From assembly GCF_004309355.1 (NCBI RefSeq), contig NZ_BJCC01000034.1, positions 62,001 to 126,000 of the forward strand: 64,000 nt of DNA. Reading direction: 5' to 3'. This DNA comes from Enterococcus florum (lineage in GTDB: Bacteria; Bacillota; Bacilli; Lactobacillales; Enterococcaceae). Numbering within the stretch: the first letter of the stretch is position 1; the number at the start of each line of letters is the position of its first letter. Shown here one piece after another: positions 43,010-52,000 of this stretch. Below the pieces are notes generated by a model. That model ran no database searches, was not told the DNA's origin, and saw nothing but the letters and a program-made list of their open reading frames with translations. A program made the translations under genes and the position numbers.

Positions 43010-44596
43010 TTATTTTCCTCCTAATTGGTTATCTAACCATTCTTCTTTGATGCCCATGATCGCTTCACTGAATAAACGCGCGTCCATCACCTGAAGCTTG
43101 TCTGAAATAATCGGGCGAAAACCCATTTGCTGTACAATGTCTTCTTCAATAGCCATATCGGGTGCGATCTCGATCAGTTCCAGCCCTTGCGCTGTCAATT
43201 TGAAAACGGCGCGTTCCGTTACGTAATAGACCTCTTGGCCGCGTGCGATGGCCTCTTTGCCATTAAAGGTAATCTCCGGGACCTTCTCAATAAATTTCTT
43301 AAAGCGCCCTTCTTTCTGGATCGTGATCTTCTGATCATGAATTGCCGTCTTCAAGCCGCCCGCCGTTAGCGTGCCGCAGAAAACGACTTTTTGGGTATTT
43401 TGACAAATGTCGATGAAGCCGCCAGTTCCGACGATCTTTCCGTTGAAGCGATGAACATTGACATTGCCTGCTGCATCCACTTCCGCAAAGCTTAAGAAGC
43501 AGACATCTAAGCCTCCGCCGTCATAAAAATCAAATTGAGCAGGCATATCCATCAACGCCCGACTATTCAACGTAGCCCCAAAGAAAATCCCTTGAGCCGA
43601 CTCACCGCCGACAGCTCCTGTTTCAACCGTGAGTGTGAAGGCGTCCTGTATCCCTTCCTCTCTGGCGATGATCCCGATCCCATCTGCGATCCCGACACCA
43701 ACGTTGCCGACATTTCCAGAAGAGATCTCAAACAGCGCTCTGCGACCAACGACTTTTCGTTGATCTAAGGGAATTAACTCCGTAGAGTCCAAGTAAGAGG
43801 TATAATCTCCTGAAAGGAATCGATTATTTCCACCAACATACAGTTGTGATTGGTCCTCATCCACCACGATTGCATCAACATAAAACCCGGGAATTTTTAC
43901 CTGTCTCGGATGCAGCGTACCAGCCTTCACAACTTTTTGCACTTGCACGATGACTTTTCCTCCATTGTTATGTGCCGCTTGAGCGAAGACCAACGCATCG
44001 CCATAAATGATTTCATCCTCCATCGAGATATAGCCGTCTGTATCCGCAGTGGTCCCGCGAATAACCGCCACATCGATCGGTGTCGTTTTATAAAAAAGAT
44101 ACTCCTTCCCATCGATTGTGCTTTTTTTCACTAATTCTTCCACAGTTTTTTCATTTAATCTACCACCACTCTGGTCAGGATCAATAAACGACCCTAAGCC
44201 AACATGTGTGAAGATTCCTGGCTGCTTCGAGGCAGCGGCCCGTGTCAAATGACTAATGACGCCTTGCGGAAAGTTGTAGGCTTCGATTTCATTTCGCTCC
44301 GCCATTTCTGCCAACCTTGGAGATTGCGCCCAATGACCACCGATCACTCGCTTCACCATTCCGCGTTGTGCCAACGGGGACATGCCGCGGTCATTTCTAT
44401 CCCCCAGACCTGTCGCATGAATCAATGTCAGATCCGCTGGGTGCTGCTCCTCTTTAAATCGCTCTGCTAATGAAAGTATGACCTTTGTTGGTTCCGTGAT
44501 GCCTCCGCCAGCGCCGCAAAACCCAACGGTGTCGTTGTCTTTGATCAGCATGACTGCCTCTTCTGCAGACATTAGTTTAGACTGTTTCTTATCCAA
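43010..44596 (-). CDS. Acyl-CoA:acetate / 3-ketoacid CoA-transferase (family I, fused subunits)
   Basis: A 528-residue enzyme with the alpha and beta halves fused, as in propionate CoA-transferase and related enzymes. The first half begins VGFCGAGGGITEPTKVI. The second half holds the catalytic Glu325 in LTVETGAVGGESAQGIFFG, the residue that forms the CoA thioester. It starts with TTG behind AAAGGAGG. First gene of the six-gene operon and divergent from the LysR gene. It would activate a carboxylic acid using acetyl-CoA or another acyl-CoA as donor. The acid is unknown. Confidence 0.9.
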   Translation of the reverse strand: MDKKQSKLMSAEEAVMLIKDNDTVGFCGAGGGITEPTKVILSLAERFKEEQHPADLTLIHATGLGDRNDRGMSPLAQRGMVKRVIGGHWAQSPRLAEMAERNEIEAYNFPQGVISHLTRAAASKQPGIFTHVGLGSFIDPDQSGGRLNEKTVEELVKKSTIDGKEYLFYKTTPIDVAVIRGTTADTDGYISMEDEIIYGDALVFAQAAHNNGGKVIVQVQKVVKAGTLHPRQVKIPGFYVDAIVVDEDQSQLYVGGNNRFLSGDYTSYLDSTELIPLDQRKVVGRRALFEISSGNVGNVGVGIADGIGIIAREEGIQDAFTLTVETGAVGGESAQGIFFGATLNSRALMDMPAQFDFYDGGGLDVCFLSFAEVDAAGNVNVHRFNGKIVGTGGFIDICQNTQKVVFCGTLTAGGLKTAIHDQKITIQKEGRFKKFIEKVPEITFNGKEAIARGQEVYYVTERAVFKLTAQGLELIEIAPDMAIEEDIVQQMGFRPIISDKLQVMDARLFSEAIMGIKEEWLDNQLGGK

Positions 44597-44722
44597 AACG
44601 TCGCCTCCTTTTTCTTTATCATAGCTCGATCACTTTATAGAAGATAATACCGTTTTTTTTATTTTTAATAACTTTTAGTTATTGAAATAAGCTATACTGA
44701 AAACAAAAAAGGAGCGACCACG

Positions 44723-45631
44723 ATGAATGTACAGCAGTTGCGCTATTTTCTCCACTTATCCAATACTCAAAACATGCAGCAATCCGCGGACGAACTATTT
44801 ATCAGCCAGCCCGCGCTAAGCAAATCTATCAGTAATTTAGAGGAGCGCTTAGAAACGAAACTTTTTGACCGTGTCGGTCGGAATATACAATTAAACAAAT
44901 TTGGTGTCCTCTATAGAAAACGCGTTCATCGCGCCATCAATGAATTAGATATTGGAAAAGAAGAGCTTTATTCACTTACAAATGCGGAAAATGGCCGTAT
45001 CGATCTTGGCTTCGTGTATTCATTAGGACCTATCTTTATTCCTAATCTGCTGGCAGAATACTCACAGATCAGCCATTTAAAAGTTCGGGGAAATCAAAAT
45101 AATACGATGAATTTGCTGCTTCAGTTGCAGGAAGGAAAATACGACGTCGTCTTTTTTACAGGCAACAACAAACACCCTGACCTTGAGCAGTTTTCTGATC
45201 TGGCCGTTTCAACATTTCATACTCAACCTGTGGTATTTATTGTCAGCCAGCTCTCACCGCTTTCCAGCGAAAAGTATTATTCAATCGAGGAGCTGTTAGC
45301 CTATGACTTTATAACCTTTCACGAGCCAAGCACGCTGCGGCCGCTCATTAATCACTTCTTTGCAGGAAAAAATTTGTCTCCAAAAATTACCTACGAAGTG
45401 CTGGACGATTTGACCTTACTCAGCTTAACCAGTAAAAATTTAGGCATTGGGATCTTCCCTAAATCCAGTATCATGAAAAATTTTGGTGTTCGCGAGATCT
45501 ATATCAAAGAGACCTTTTTGAGCCAAACCATCTATCTAGCTCAAAACCCGCTGCGCTACAAATCACCCGCAGTAAAAAAATTCATCGACTATGTAAAGAA
45601 AGAAGAAACGAATTTGCTGAAGCATGTTTAG
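44723..45631 (+). CDS. LysR-family regulator divergent from the CoA-transferase operon
   Basis: A 302-residue regulator: N-terminal winged helix (residues 1-60, MQQSADELFISQPALSKSISNLEERLETKLFDR) and a periplasmic-binding-like effector domain. AAAAGGAG precedes the ATG. The 126 bases to the operon start include ATTTTTAATAACTTTTAGTTATTGAAAT with the dyad AATAACT/AGTTATT (about 44669-44684), a plausible LysR-type site (T-N11-A pattern). By position it should activate the operon when the pathway substrate or an intermediate is present. Confidence 0.9.
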   Translation: MNVQQLRYFLHLSNTQNMQQSADELFISQPALSKSISNLEERLETKLFDRVGRNIQLNKFGVLYRKRVHRAINELDIGKEELYSLTNAENGRIDLGFVYSLGPIFIPNLLAEYSQISHLKVRGNQNNTMNLLLQLQEGKYDVVFFTGNNKHPDLEQFSDLAVSTFHTQPVVFIVSQLSPLSSEKYYSIEELLAYDFITFHEPSTLRPLINHFFAGKNLSPKITYEVLDDLTLLSLTSKNLGIGIFPKSSIMKNFGVREIYIKETFLSQTIYLAQNPLRYKSPAVKKFIDYVKKEETNLLKHV

Positions 45632-45696
45632 TGAGATTTATGGAAACCAAATAAACTGTCTTTATGAGTGCACTCAAAAATTACGTGAGTAGACGT

Positions 45697-45738
45697 AAAA
45701 AGTCTGGCTACCTTATTAGAAAGGTAACCAGACTTTTT
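45697..45738. terminator. Bidirectional terminator between LysR and CMD genes
   Basis: AAAAAGTCTGGCTACCTT and AAGGTAACCAGACTTTTT pair around a short loop with one mismatch; U-runs on both strands. Confidence 0.9.
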
Positions 45739-45772
45739 ATGAAAGACTTAAATCTTCATGCCACTTTTAACA

Positions 45773-46090
45773 CTAAGCATCCTCAAAAGTTTCTTTCGCT
45801 AAGGTAAAGGCCGACCATGCTTTCGGCCAACCTGCGTAAAAGGCTAAATGTGTGATCAATTCAACGATTTCTTCCTTGGTCACACCATTGGCTTTGGCGA
45901 TCTTCAAATGGGCCTCCAATTGCGGCGCCCCCATCGCTAAAAGTGCCGAACAAGTGATCAAGCTGCGGTTATGTGCGGACATTTCACCTTCACGGCCCCA
46001 GACCTCCCCAAACAAAACATCATCATTTAACACTGCAAATTGTGGCGCAAATTCTCCTAAATTGTCTCGACCTGCTGTTTGTTTTACCAT
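45773..46090 (-). CDS. Carboxymuconolactone decarboxylase (AhpD-like) family protein
   Basis: A 105-residue all-helical protein of the CMD fold. Core: GEMSAHNRSLITCSALLAMGAPQLEAHLKIAKANGV followed by EELIELITHLAFYAGWPKA-type sequence (here EIVELITHLAFYAGWP). There is one Cys (ITCSALL) but not the CXXC of peroxidase-active AhpD. It ends the flavodoxin-cupin-CMD run, 2 bases after the cupin gene. In related cassettes such proteins are thought to take part in redox or quinone/carbonyl detoxification; the reaction here is unknown. Confidence 0.85.
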   Translation of the reverse strand: MVKQTAGRDNLGEFAPQFAVLNDDVLFGEVWGREGEMSAHNRSLITCSALLAMGAPQLEAHLKIAKANGVTKEEIVELITHLAFYAGWPKAWSAFTLAKETFEDA

Positions 46091-46092
46091 GA

Positions 46093-46509
46093 TTATTTTT
46101 CCTCCAATCGATCATATACATCACCCGATACTGGCTCCAGCCATTCAGGCGTGCCAGCAGTAATGGCAATGTGTTCAAACCAGCTGTCCTTTGCGGCACC
46201 ATGCCAATGCTTAACCCCATCATGAGTGACGATCACATCACCAGCTTTCAATGACTGAGCCGCTTGTCCTTCTTCTTGATACCAGCCTGCACCGCCAGTC
46301 ACCAGCAATAATTGAAATCCGTCATGATGGATGTGCCAATTGTTGCGGCAGCCTGGCTCAAAGGTGACGTTGCTGACACCTACTGAGATCTCAGGGTCTG
46401 ATACTAAGGTATTCAGGTAGCTATGTCCGATAAAAAAATCCGCAAAAGCTTCATTTTTTTCTCCTGCTGAAAAGATGATGCCGTGTTTTACTTCTTCAAA
46501 TTTTGCCAC
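46093..46509 (-). CDS. Single-domain cupin protein
   Basis: A 138-residue cupin barrel. Motif 1 is GCRNNWHIHHDGFQLLLVTGG, with His residues for metal, and motif 2 is LKAGDVIVTHDGVKHWHGA. It resembles small cupins often encoded with CMD proteins and flavodoxins. Three bases separate it from the flavodoxin stop and two from the CMD start, so the three form one operon. Function not established. Confidence 0.85.
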   Translation of the reverse strand: MAKFEEVKHGIIFSAGEKNEAFADFFIGHSYLNTLVSDPEISVGVSNVTFEPGCRNNWHIHHDGFQLLLVTGGAGWYQEEGQAAQSLKAGDVIVTHDGVKHWHGAAKDSWFEHIAITAGTPEWLEPVSGDVYDRLEEK

Positions 46510-46512
46510 ATG

Positions 46513-47034
46513 CTACTCCTCCATTGTGTGTTGTAAAAGCCAATTGTCGATCGCTGTTGCGGCCTTCGTTACCCGTGACCCTCTCACGGGCAATCCTTTC
46601 ATGATTCTCGCGCCTTGACAGGTCTGTCTCAACTCTTCCAAACTACTGCCAAACGCACTGCCCTCATGGGTACAAAACGGATAAATGGTTATATTCTGCC
46701 AATCCTGTTCCGTTAAAAAGCTGGCGACGACCCGTGGAAAACTGCCCCACCAATTTGGAAAACCCAAAAAGATCGTTTGATAATCAGAAAGTTTTAGATC
46801 CTCGAGCGTATAAGGAACCAAAGCCGCTTGTTCCTTCTCCTGTTTTGCCACATCGACTGCCGCTTGGTACTGTTCGGGATACGCCTGCTGCGGCATCAGT
46901 TCGAACAACGACGCATTCAATTTAGCGGCGATTTGTTCTGCTATCACTTCAGTATTTCCCTTTTCAAGCTCCGTCAGTCGACCGTTTAAAAAGTTTTCGC
47001 CGCTCCGTGAAAAATAAATGACTGCCTGTTTCAT
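46513..47034 (-). CDS. Flavodoxin-like protein
   Basis: A 173-residue flavodoxin-fold protein. The FMN phosphate loop is IYFSRSGENF near the N-terminus; IFLGFPNWWGSFPRV is the second flavin loop and FCTHEGSAFGSSLEEL the third. The start is the ATG at 47034 behind AGGAGG. First gene of the flavodoxin-cupin-CMD run. A terminator stands 24 bases upstream, so it has its own promoter or depends on read-through. Probable short-chain electron carrier or quinone-type reductase. Confidence 0.88.
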   Translation of the reverse strand: MKQAVIYFSRSGENFLNGRLTELEKGNTEVIAEQIAAKLNASLFELMPQQAYPEQYQAAVDVAKQEKEQAALVPYTLEDLKLSDYQTIFLGFPNWWGSFPRVVASFLTEQDWQNITIYPFCTHEGSAFGSSLEELRQTCQGARIMKGLPVRGSRVTKAATAIDNWLLQHTMEE

Positions 47035-47057
47035 CACTCGTCCTCCTTCTCTGCAAC

Positions 47058-47098
47058 AAAAAAAGCTGCAGGATTGCTGATAAGCCCATCCTACAACT
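47058..47098 (-). terminator. Terminator between the broken LysR gene and flavodoxin
   Basis: Minus strand: GTTGTAGGAT and ATCCTGCAGC pair with wobbles, followed by TTTTTTT. Confidence 0.7.
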
Positions 47099-47136
47099 CG
47101 ATTCCTTTTATGTCTAATACCTATTCTGTCATAGTT

Positions 47137-47888
47137 CTATGCCTGAAAGGCATGTTTAAATCGTCGAATCAATTCTTCTACAACCGGCGTATGCACCCGA
47201 TTTTTCCAAACCAGCACACAGTGAGTACTGATTGCTGGTGACAAAGGCAGGAAGATCAAGTCCTCCAAGCGCCTCCCTCTGAGCGCTCCTTCAATCGCAA
47301 AAGCTGCCCCAACTTTGCTTTCTACCAGAGAGAAGACATTGAAAATCAAGTTGTAATGACCGATGATATTCAATCCCTCCAAAGATGTTCCTGCCCAATC
47401 CGCCAAGAGCTGCTGTACTTCAGACCGACTGGAGCTTAGGATCGGAAAGCCAGTCAAATCAGCCGGCGTAATCTGCTCTTTTTGTGACAGAAACCATTCT
47501 CGTGACAGCAGAAACCCCCAACGTTCCTTTCTCGGCAGTTTCAAACACGTCACATCGGTCAAAGCAAAAGGCTCGATCAACATCGCCAGATCCAATAATC
47601 CCTTTTCCAGCTGATCAAGAAGTTGCCGCTGATCTGCTGATGCTTCTTCGCTAGAAAGGCCTCTTCCAGCTGCAGCATTTCTTCTGCCCGTTCCTTTAAG
47701 AAAAGCCCCGCCTGAGTCAACTGCAGCCGATTGTTCTTCCGCTCAAACAGTGCCGTGCCTAAGCTTTCCTCCAGCTCTTTGATCTGACGGCTCAAGGTCG
47801 GCTGCGTGATGTTCAAGACGTTTGCCGCTCTCGTAATAGTGCCTTCTTGGGCAACAGTCCAAAAATAGCGCAACAATCGTATCTCCAT
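47137..47888 (-). pseudogene. LysR-family regulator broken by an internal deletion and frameshift
   Basis: The first frame (47888 to 47577) encodes a full LysR winged helix (GTITRAANVLNITQPTLSRQ, then LGTALFERKNNRLQLT) and runs to AKKHQQISG before leaving the family. A second frame (to 47137) resumes as QLEKGLLDLAMLIEPF and continues normally to the end of the effector domain. About 45-50 residues at the start of the effector domain are missing, and 752 bases is not a multiple of three. It overlaps the MerR stop (TGATG) and lies upstream of the flavodoxin-cupin-CMD run it presumably once regulated. Confidence 0.85.
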
Positions 47889-48292
47889 CAACGAACCTCT
47901 TTTCTGTCTTGTTGCTGCTCCAGCTTTTTCTCAAATTCCTTTAAGTGTTCTGGGTTGCCTTCGATTTTATAATTCAAATATTCTAAAGTCTGCTGCATCT
48001 CCTTGATCCGCTCCGTCAGCAACTCCCGCTGCTCCACTAGAAGTGTGGTCCGCGCCTCTTGTGATTCTTCTCTCCCTTGACGAAACAGCGTTCCATACTC
48101 GATCAATGCTTCCACGGAAACTCCAGCTTTGCGCATCACTTTGGCAAAAAAGACCCAATTTTGATCATACTCTGTAAATGTCCGATAGCCTTTTTCATCC
48201 CGAGTGACCGGCGGGATAATTCCGACGCGTTCATAATAGCGCAGCGTGTCGGAAGGAATCCCGTATTTTTTACTAACTGCCGCAATGTTCAT
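47888..48292 (-). CDS. MerR-family transcriptional regulator
   Basis: A 134-residue regulator. N-terminal MerR helix-turn-helix (IAAVSKKYGIPSDTLRYYERVGIIPPVTRDEKGYRTF), then the usual hinge (FAKVMRKAGVSVEALIEY) and a dimerisation coiled coil (about 80-130, ending LKEFEKKLEQQQDRKE). No C-terminal Cys cluster, so probably not metal sensing. It lies between the phosphatase and the broken LysR gene, with a stop/start overlap to the latter. MerR/LysR pairs beside flavodoxin and CMD genes suggest control by oxidative or electrophile stress. Confidence 0.9.
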   Translation of the reverse strand: MNIAAVSKKYGIPSDTLRYYERVGIIPPVTRDEKGYRTFTEYDQNWVFFAKVMRKAGVSVEALIEYGTLFRQGREESQEARTTLLVEQRELLTERIKEMQQTLEYLNYKIEGNPEHLKEFEKKLEQQQDRKEVR

Positions 48293-48310
48293 AGCCTTTC
48301 CTCTTTTCTT

Positions 48311-48892
48311 TTACACCAATGCTTGAAAATCGTGAAGCACGATTTCCTGCAAAGAAAACGCTTGGTTTTCGTAATGAAAGATCAATATTCCGCAATTTTG
48401 CAGGCGGCCTTCGTGGGTTATCTCACTAGTATGTTCCCAATGACGCATAAACTGACGGCAAGACGCCCCATGGGAAACCGCCAAAACAGTTTGCGCAGTA
48501 GTCTCCTCCATCACACGCTGCAAAGTTGAAGCTACTCGATGGCGCAGCTCCAGCTCCTTTTCCCCGCCAAAATCCGCAAAATAATCTCCATAAGGCAAAG
48601 GCGGATTGTTTTCTTCACTTTCTCCCTCCAACGTTCCAAAGTTCCATTCCTTCAGGCCCTTCAATCGCTGGTAAGGCAGCTCAGTGATCAGCTCCAATGT
48701 ATCTGAAGTCCGCTCGGAAGTGGAGCAATAGGCCGCTTCGATCAAGATCTCCTGTTCCCGGAAATACTCTCCAGCAATCTTCGCCTGTCGAATCCCGCGT
48801 TCCGTCAGCGGCGAATCGCACCAGCCTTGAATCTTATGCAGCTGATTGAACAGGGTTTCCCCGTGCCGCATCAAATAAAGTGTCTTTTTCAT
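48311..48892 (-). CDS. Histidine phosphatase (phosphoglycerate mutase-like) family protein
   Basis: A 193-residue protein. The phosphohistidine motif is LYLMRHGETLFN; Arg and Glu of the pocket are in CSTSERTSDT and LKEWNFGTLEGE; the second His is in AVSHGASCRQF. The ATG at 48892 follows GAGGTGAAGAAA; the longer in-frame start is unsupported. Such proteins are broad sugar-phosphate phosphatases. It lies 18 bases before the MerR gene on the same strand and may be in its operon. Confidence 0.9.
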   Translation of the reverse strand: MKKTLYLMRHGETLFNQLHKIQGWCDSPLTERGIRQAKIAGEYFREQEILIEAAYCSTSERTSDTLELITELPYQRLKGLKEWNFGTLEGESEENNPPLPYGDYFADFGGEKELELRHRVASTLQRVMEETTAQTVLAVSHGASCRQFMRHWEHTSEITHEGRLQNCGILIFHYENQAFSLQEIVLHDFQALV

Positions 48893-48960
48893 TTTCTTCA
48901 CCTCGCTTCTATTGTACCCGTTGAAGTACACTCAAAAGCAAGTTTTTTTAAAAGCTTATA

Positions 48961-48996
48961 AAAAAAACTGACCTGCAGCATTGCAGATCAGTTTTT
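48961..48996 (-). terminator. Intrinsic terminator of the CnaB adhesin gene
   Basis: Minus strand: AAAAACTGATCTGCA and TGCAGGTCAGTTTTTTT pair around a short loop, directly after the stop codon. Confidence 0.9.
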
Positions 48997-49001
48997 CTTT
49001 C

Positions 49002-52000
49002 TTATTCTTGGTGCTTCTTGCGTTTCCAAACGATCCAGCCGGCCCCAACGAGCATCAATGTACCTAGTCCCATCAACCATGGCTGCGGACGGTCATTGGT
49101 CCTCGGGTACCTGCTGCCAAAGGAACCTGGTGTTTGAGCATTCGGTGTGTTTGGTGTATGAGACGAATTTGGCGGAATCCGCTTATTCACGACCTGAATC
49201 TCTACCTCTTTTGGTTCTCCTGCAGCTTTTTCCGGGATCGTTACTTCATAGCGTTTGTCTTCTTTTTGATAGCCGTTTGGTGCGATCGTTTCTTTGAAAT
49301 AGTACGTGCCCGGTGCCAGCTTGTCTAACTCAATCACACCGTTACGGTCGGTACCGACAGCCATTTCCAGCACATTGCTTTCTTTATCCAGCAATTGGAA
49401 AATCGCATCTCGCAGCTTGTCGCCTTCTTGATTTTCTTTCGTCAAACGCAGCTGGCCTTGGTAATTGACGAAGGTCCCAAGATCAATCACATCCGGCTGG
49501 CCTTGGTGCTGCCTGGAAATCTCAAAGTCAACAGGCTGTGTATTGATTAGATATCCTTCCGGTGCTTTGGTTTCTTTCAAACGATAGTTTCCTTGAGGAA
49601 TGTCTGTGATACTGACGATTCCTTGTTCGTCCGCTGTGACTTTTGCAAAGCCTGGCACTGGATTGCCTTGCTGACTCAATAGTTCAAACTCGGCGCCAGC
49701 CAACGCTTTCCCTTCTTGATCCTGCTTGGTCAAGGTGATCTGCTGCTTGTAATTGACGAACTTGCCAAGATCCTTGACTTCTTGTTGCGGTGCAGAAGAT
49801 TTGATCTCAAAATCGATCGGTTCGGTATTCACGATAAATCCATCGGAGGTCGAAACTTCTCTCAGCTCGTAATCGGCTGGAGACAATCCGGTGATCGTAA
49901 TACCTCCGTCCTCATCAGAGATCAACGGTGTACTTGTCGTCACAAGCTGGCCTTCAGAATCATCCGTCACATCGTACAGTTCAAATTCAGCGCCGGCCAG
50001 CGGAGTTTGTTTGCCCTTGGTTTCGCCGACTTTCTCCATCTTGACAGTACCTTTAAAGTTGACAAAGGTGCCGACTTTCACAGCTTCTGGCTTACCTGAA
50101 GCTTCCGCTTCGATCGTAAAGACCGTGGACGGTGTTTCATTCAACATGTACCCCGGTGCTGACTCAGTCTCAACAAATCGATACTCGCCTGGTGCCAAGT
50201 TTGAAGCTGTAACAATTCCATTTGCATCGCTGACTAGCCCTTCAACGACAGAATTCCCAGCCTGATCGCCGTCTGCATAGACCACCTTGAAGGTCGCGCC
50301 TTCCAATGGATTTGGTTCTTGGTTATCGTCAGTCTTTTGCAGTAAGGCAGTCCCTTGATAATTGGTTGCGGTCAAGACTTGCTCCTCCCCGCTGGCATCA
50401 ATGAATTGCGTTACGGTGTCCAAGCTGCCTTCATGGGCTGCTGGAATTACAAAGGCTGGCAGGTCTTCTGTGTTTAAAATATAGTTTTCTGGTGCCGCTT
50501 TTTCAACAAAACGGTAGGTACCAGGAGCCAATCGATCAAAGGTCACCGCACCATCTTCTTCAGTTGTCCGATCTGCTTGTCCAGCGACTGGTCCCCAGTC
50601 ACCATCAGCATCCTGTACTTCCAGGTTAAAGCTTGCTCCGGCTAACAGCTGATCGCCCGCTTCATTTTGTTTGATCAATTTTGCCGAACCTTGGTAATCG
50701 GTCAGAGTTCCAGCATCGACGACTGTCGGCTCTCCATCCGCCGTTTTCACAATCGTGAACGGAACCGGTGTCGTATTGATCAAGTAGCCGCCTGGTGCAT
50801 GAACTTCTACGAAGGTGTAATCACCAGGTGCTAGTTGATCCACGGTTACGATTCCTTCATCAGTGGTTTCAAAGGTTTGATCTGCTTGGACTAGTTCGCC
50901 TTGTGCATCACGAATCTCAAAGATCGCGCCTTCTAAACCTTGTCCCTCTGGATTAACTTTTTTCAGCTGAGCCGAGCCAAGGTAATTAGTCAGCATCAAC
51001 GGCCCTTGTTCGTTCGATGCGACGACTGTCGGCTTGCCGCTGGCTTCTGCAGCGATCGTAAACGTCACTCTCTGTTGATTGACAAGATATTCGTCATTTT
51101 CAGTACTGACTTCCTGGAAGTAATAGCTCCCAGGTGCTAAGTCTTCAACCAACACACTTCCATCTTTATCACTTTGTGCGTCCGCCACCTTCTGATCGTC
51201 GCTAGTATAAATAGTAAAGACTGCATTGGCTAATGGGTCTCCTGCTTGAGTGGTCTTCTCTAAACGGGCACTTCCCTTATAGTTCAGGAAGCGGCCTGCG
51301 TCGACAGGCTGCGGCTTGCCTGCATTTTCTGCTTCAATGGTAAAGACTGATGATGGTTTAGTATTTAACACGTAGCCAGGTGCAGCGGCCGTTTCTGCAA
51401 ATCGGTATTCTCCCGGTGCTAAGCCGACCGCAGTGACGATTCCATCCTGATTGCTCGTTAGCTTTTCTTGTCCAGAAACGGTCGCCCCTTGATTCTCTCC
51501 TGAGGCATAAATCAACTTGAAGGTCGCTTCTGCCAATGGCTGATTGTCCGCATTGGTTTTCTTTAAATGAGCAGTCCCTTGGTAATTGATCGCAGCTAAT
51601 GGTTGGTTCATTGTATCGGTCGTAACAACAGGCAATGCTCCGCTGTTCGTAGCCGTGATTTCAAAAGCGGGCAGATTGGTCGTGTTCATAAGATAACCTG
51701 CTGGTGCAGCCTTTTCAACAAAACGATAGGTGCCAGGCGCCAGATTTTCCGCAGTGACCTCGCCATTTGATTGGGAGGTCATCCAATCCGCATCATCCTG
51801 ATAGGCTGGAACTGTCGCCCAGTCCTGATTGCCATTTCGTTGTTCTAAGCTATACTTGGCACCAGCCAATCCATTGCCGGCTTCATCTTGCTTGGTCATA
51901 CGAGCAGAGCCTTGATAGTTGGTCAATTGCAGATCGCCTTCGCTGTTCGCAGTAACCATAGCAGGTTCGCCGTCTGCTGTCTTTTCGATTGTGAAGGCTA

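Noticed and set aside
40811-46090. Complete protocatechuate pathway (dehydroquinase, dehydroshikimate dehydratase, CMD protein)
   Set aside because: The CMD protein belongs to a different operon beyond a bidirectional terminator, and no ring-cleavage enzyme is present.
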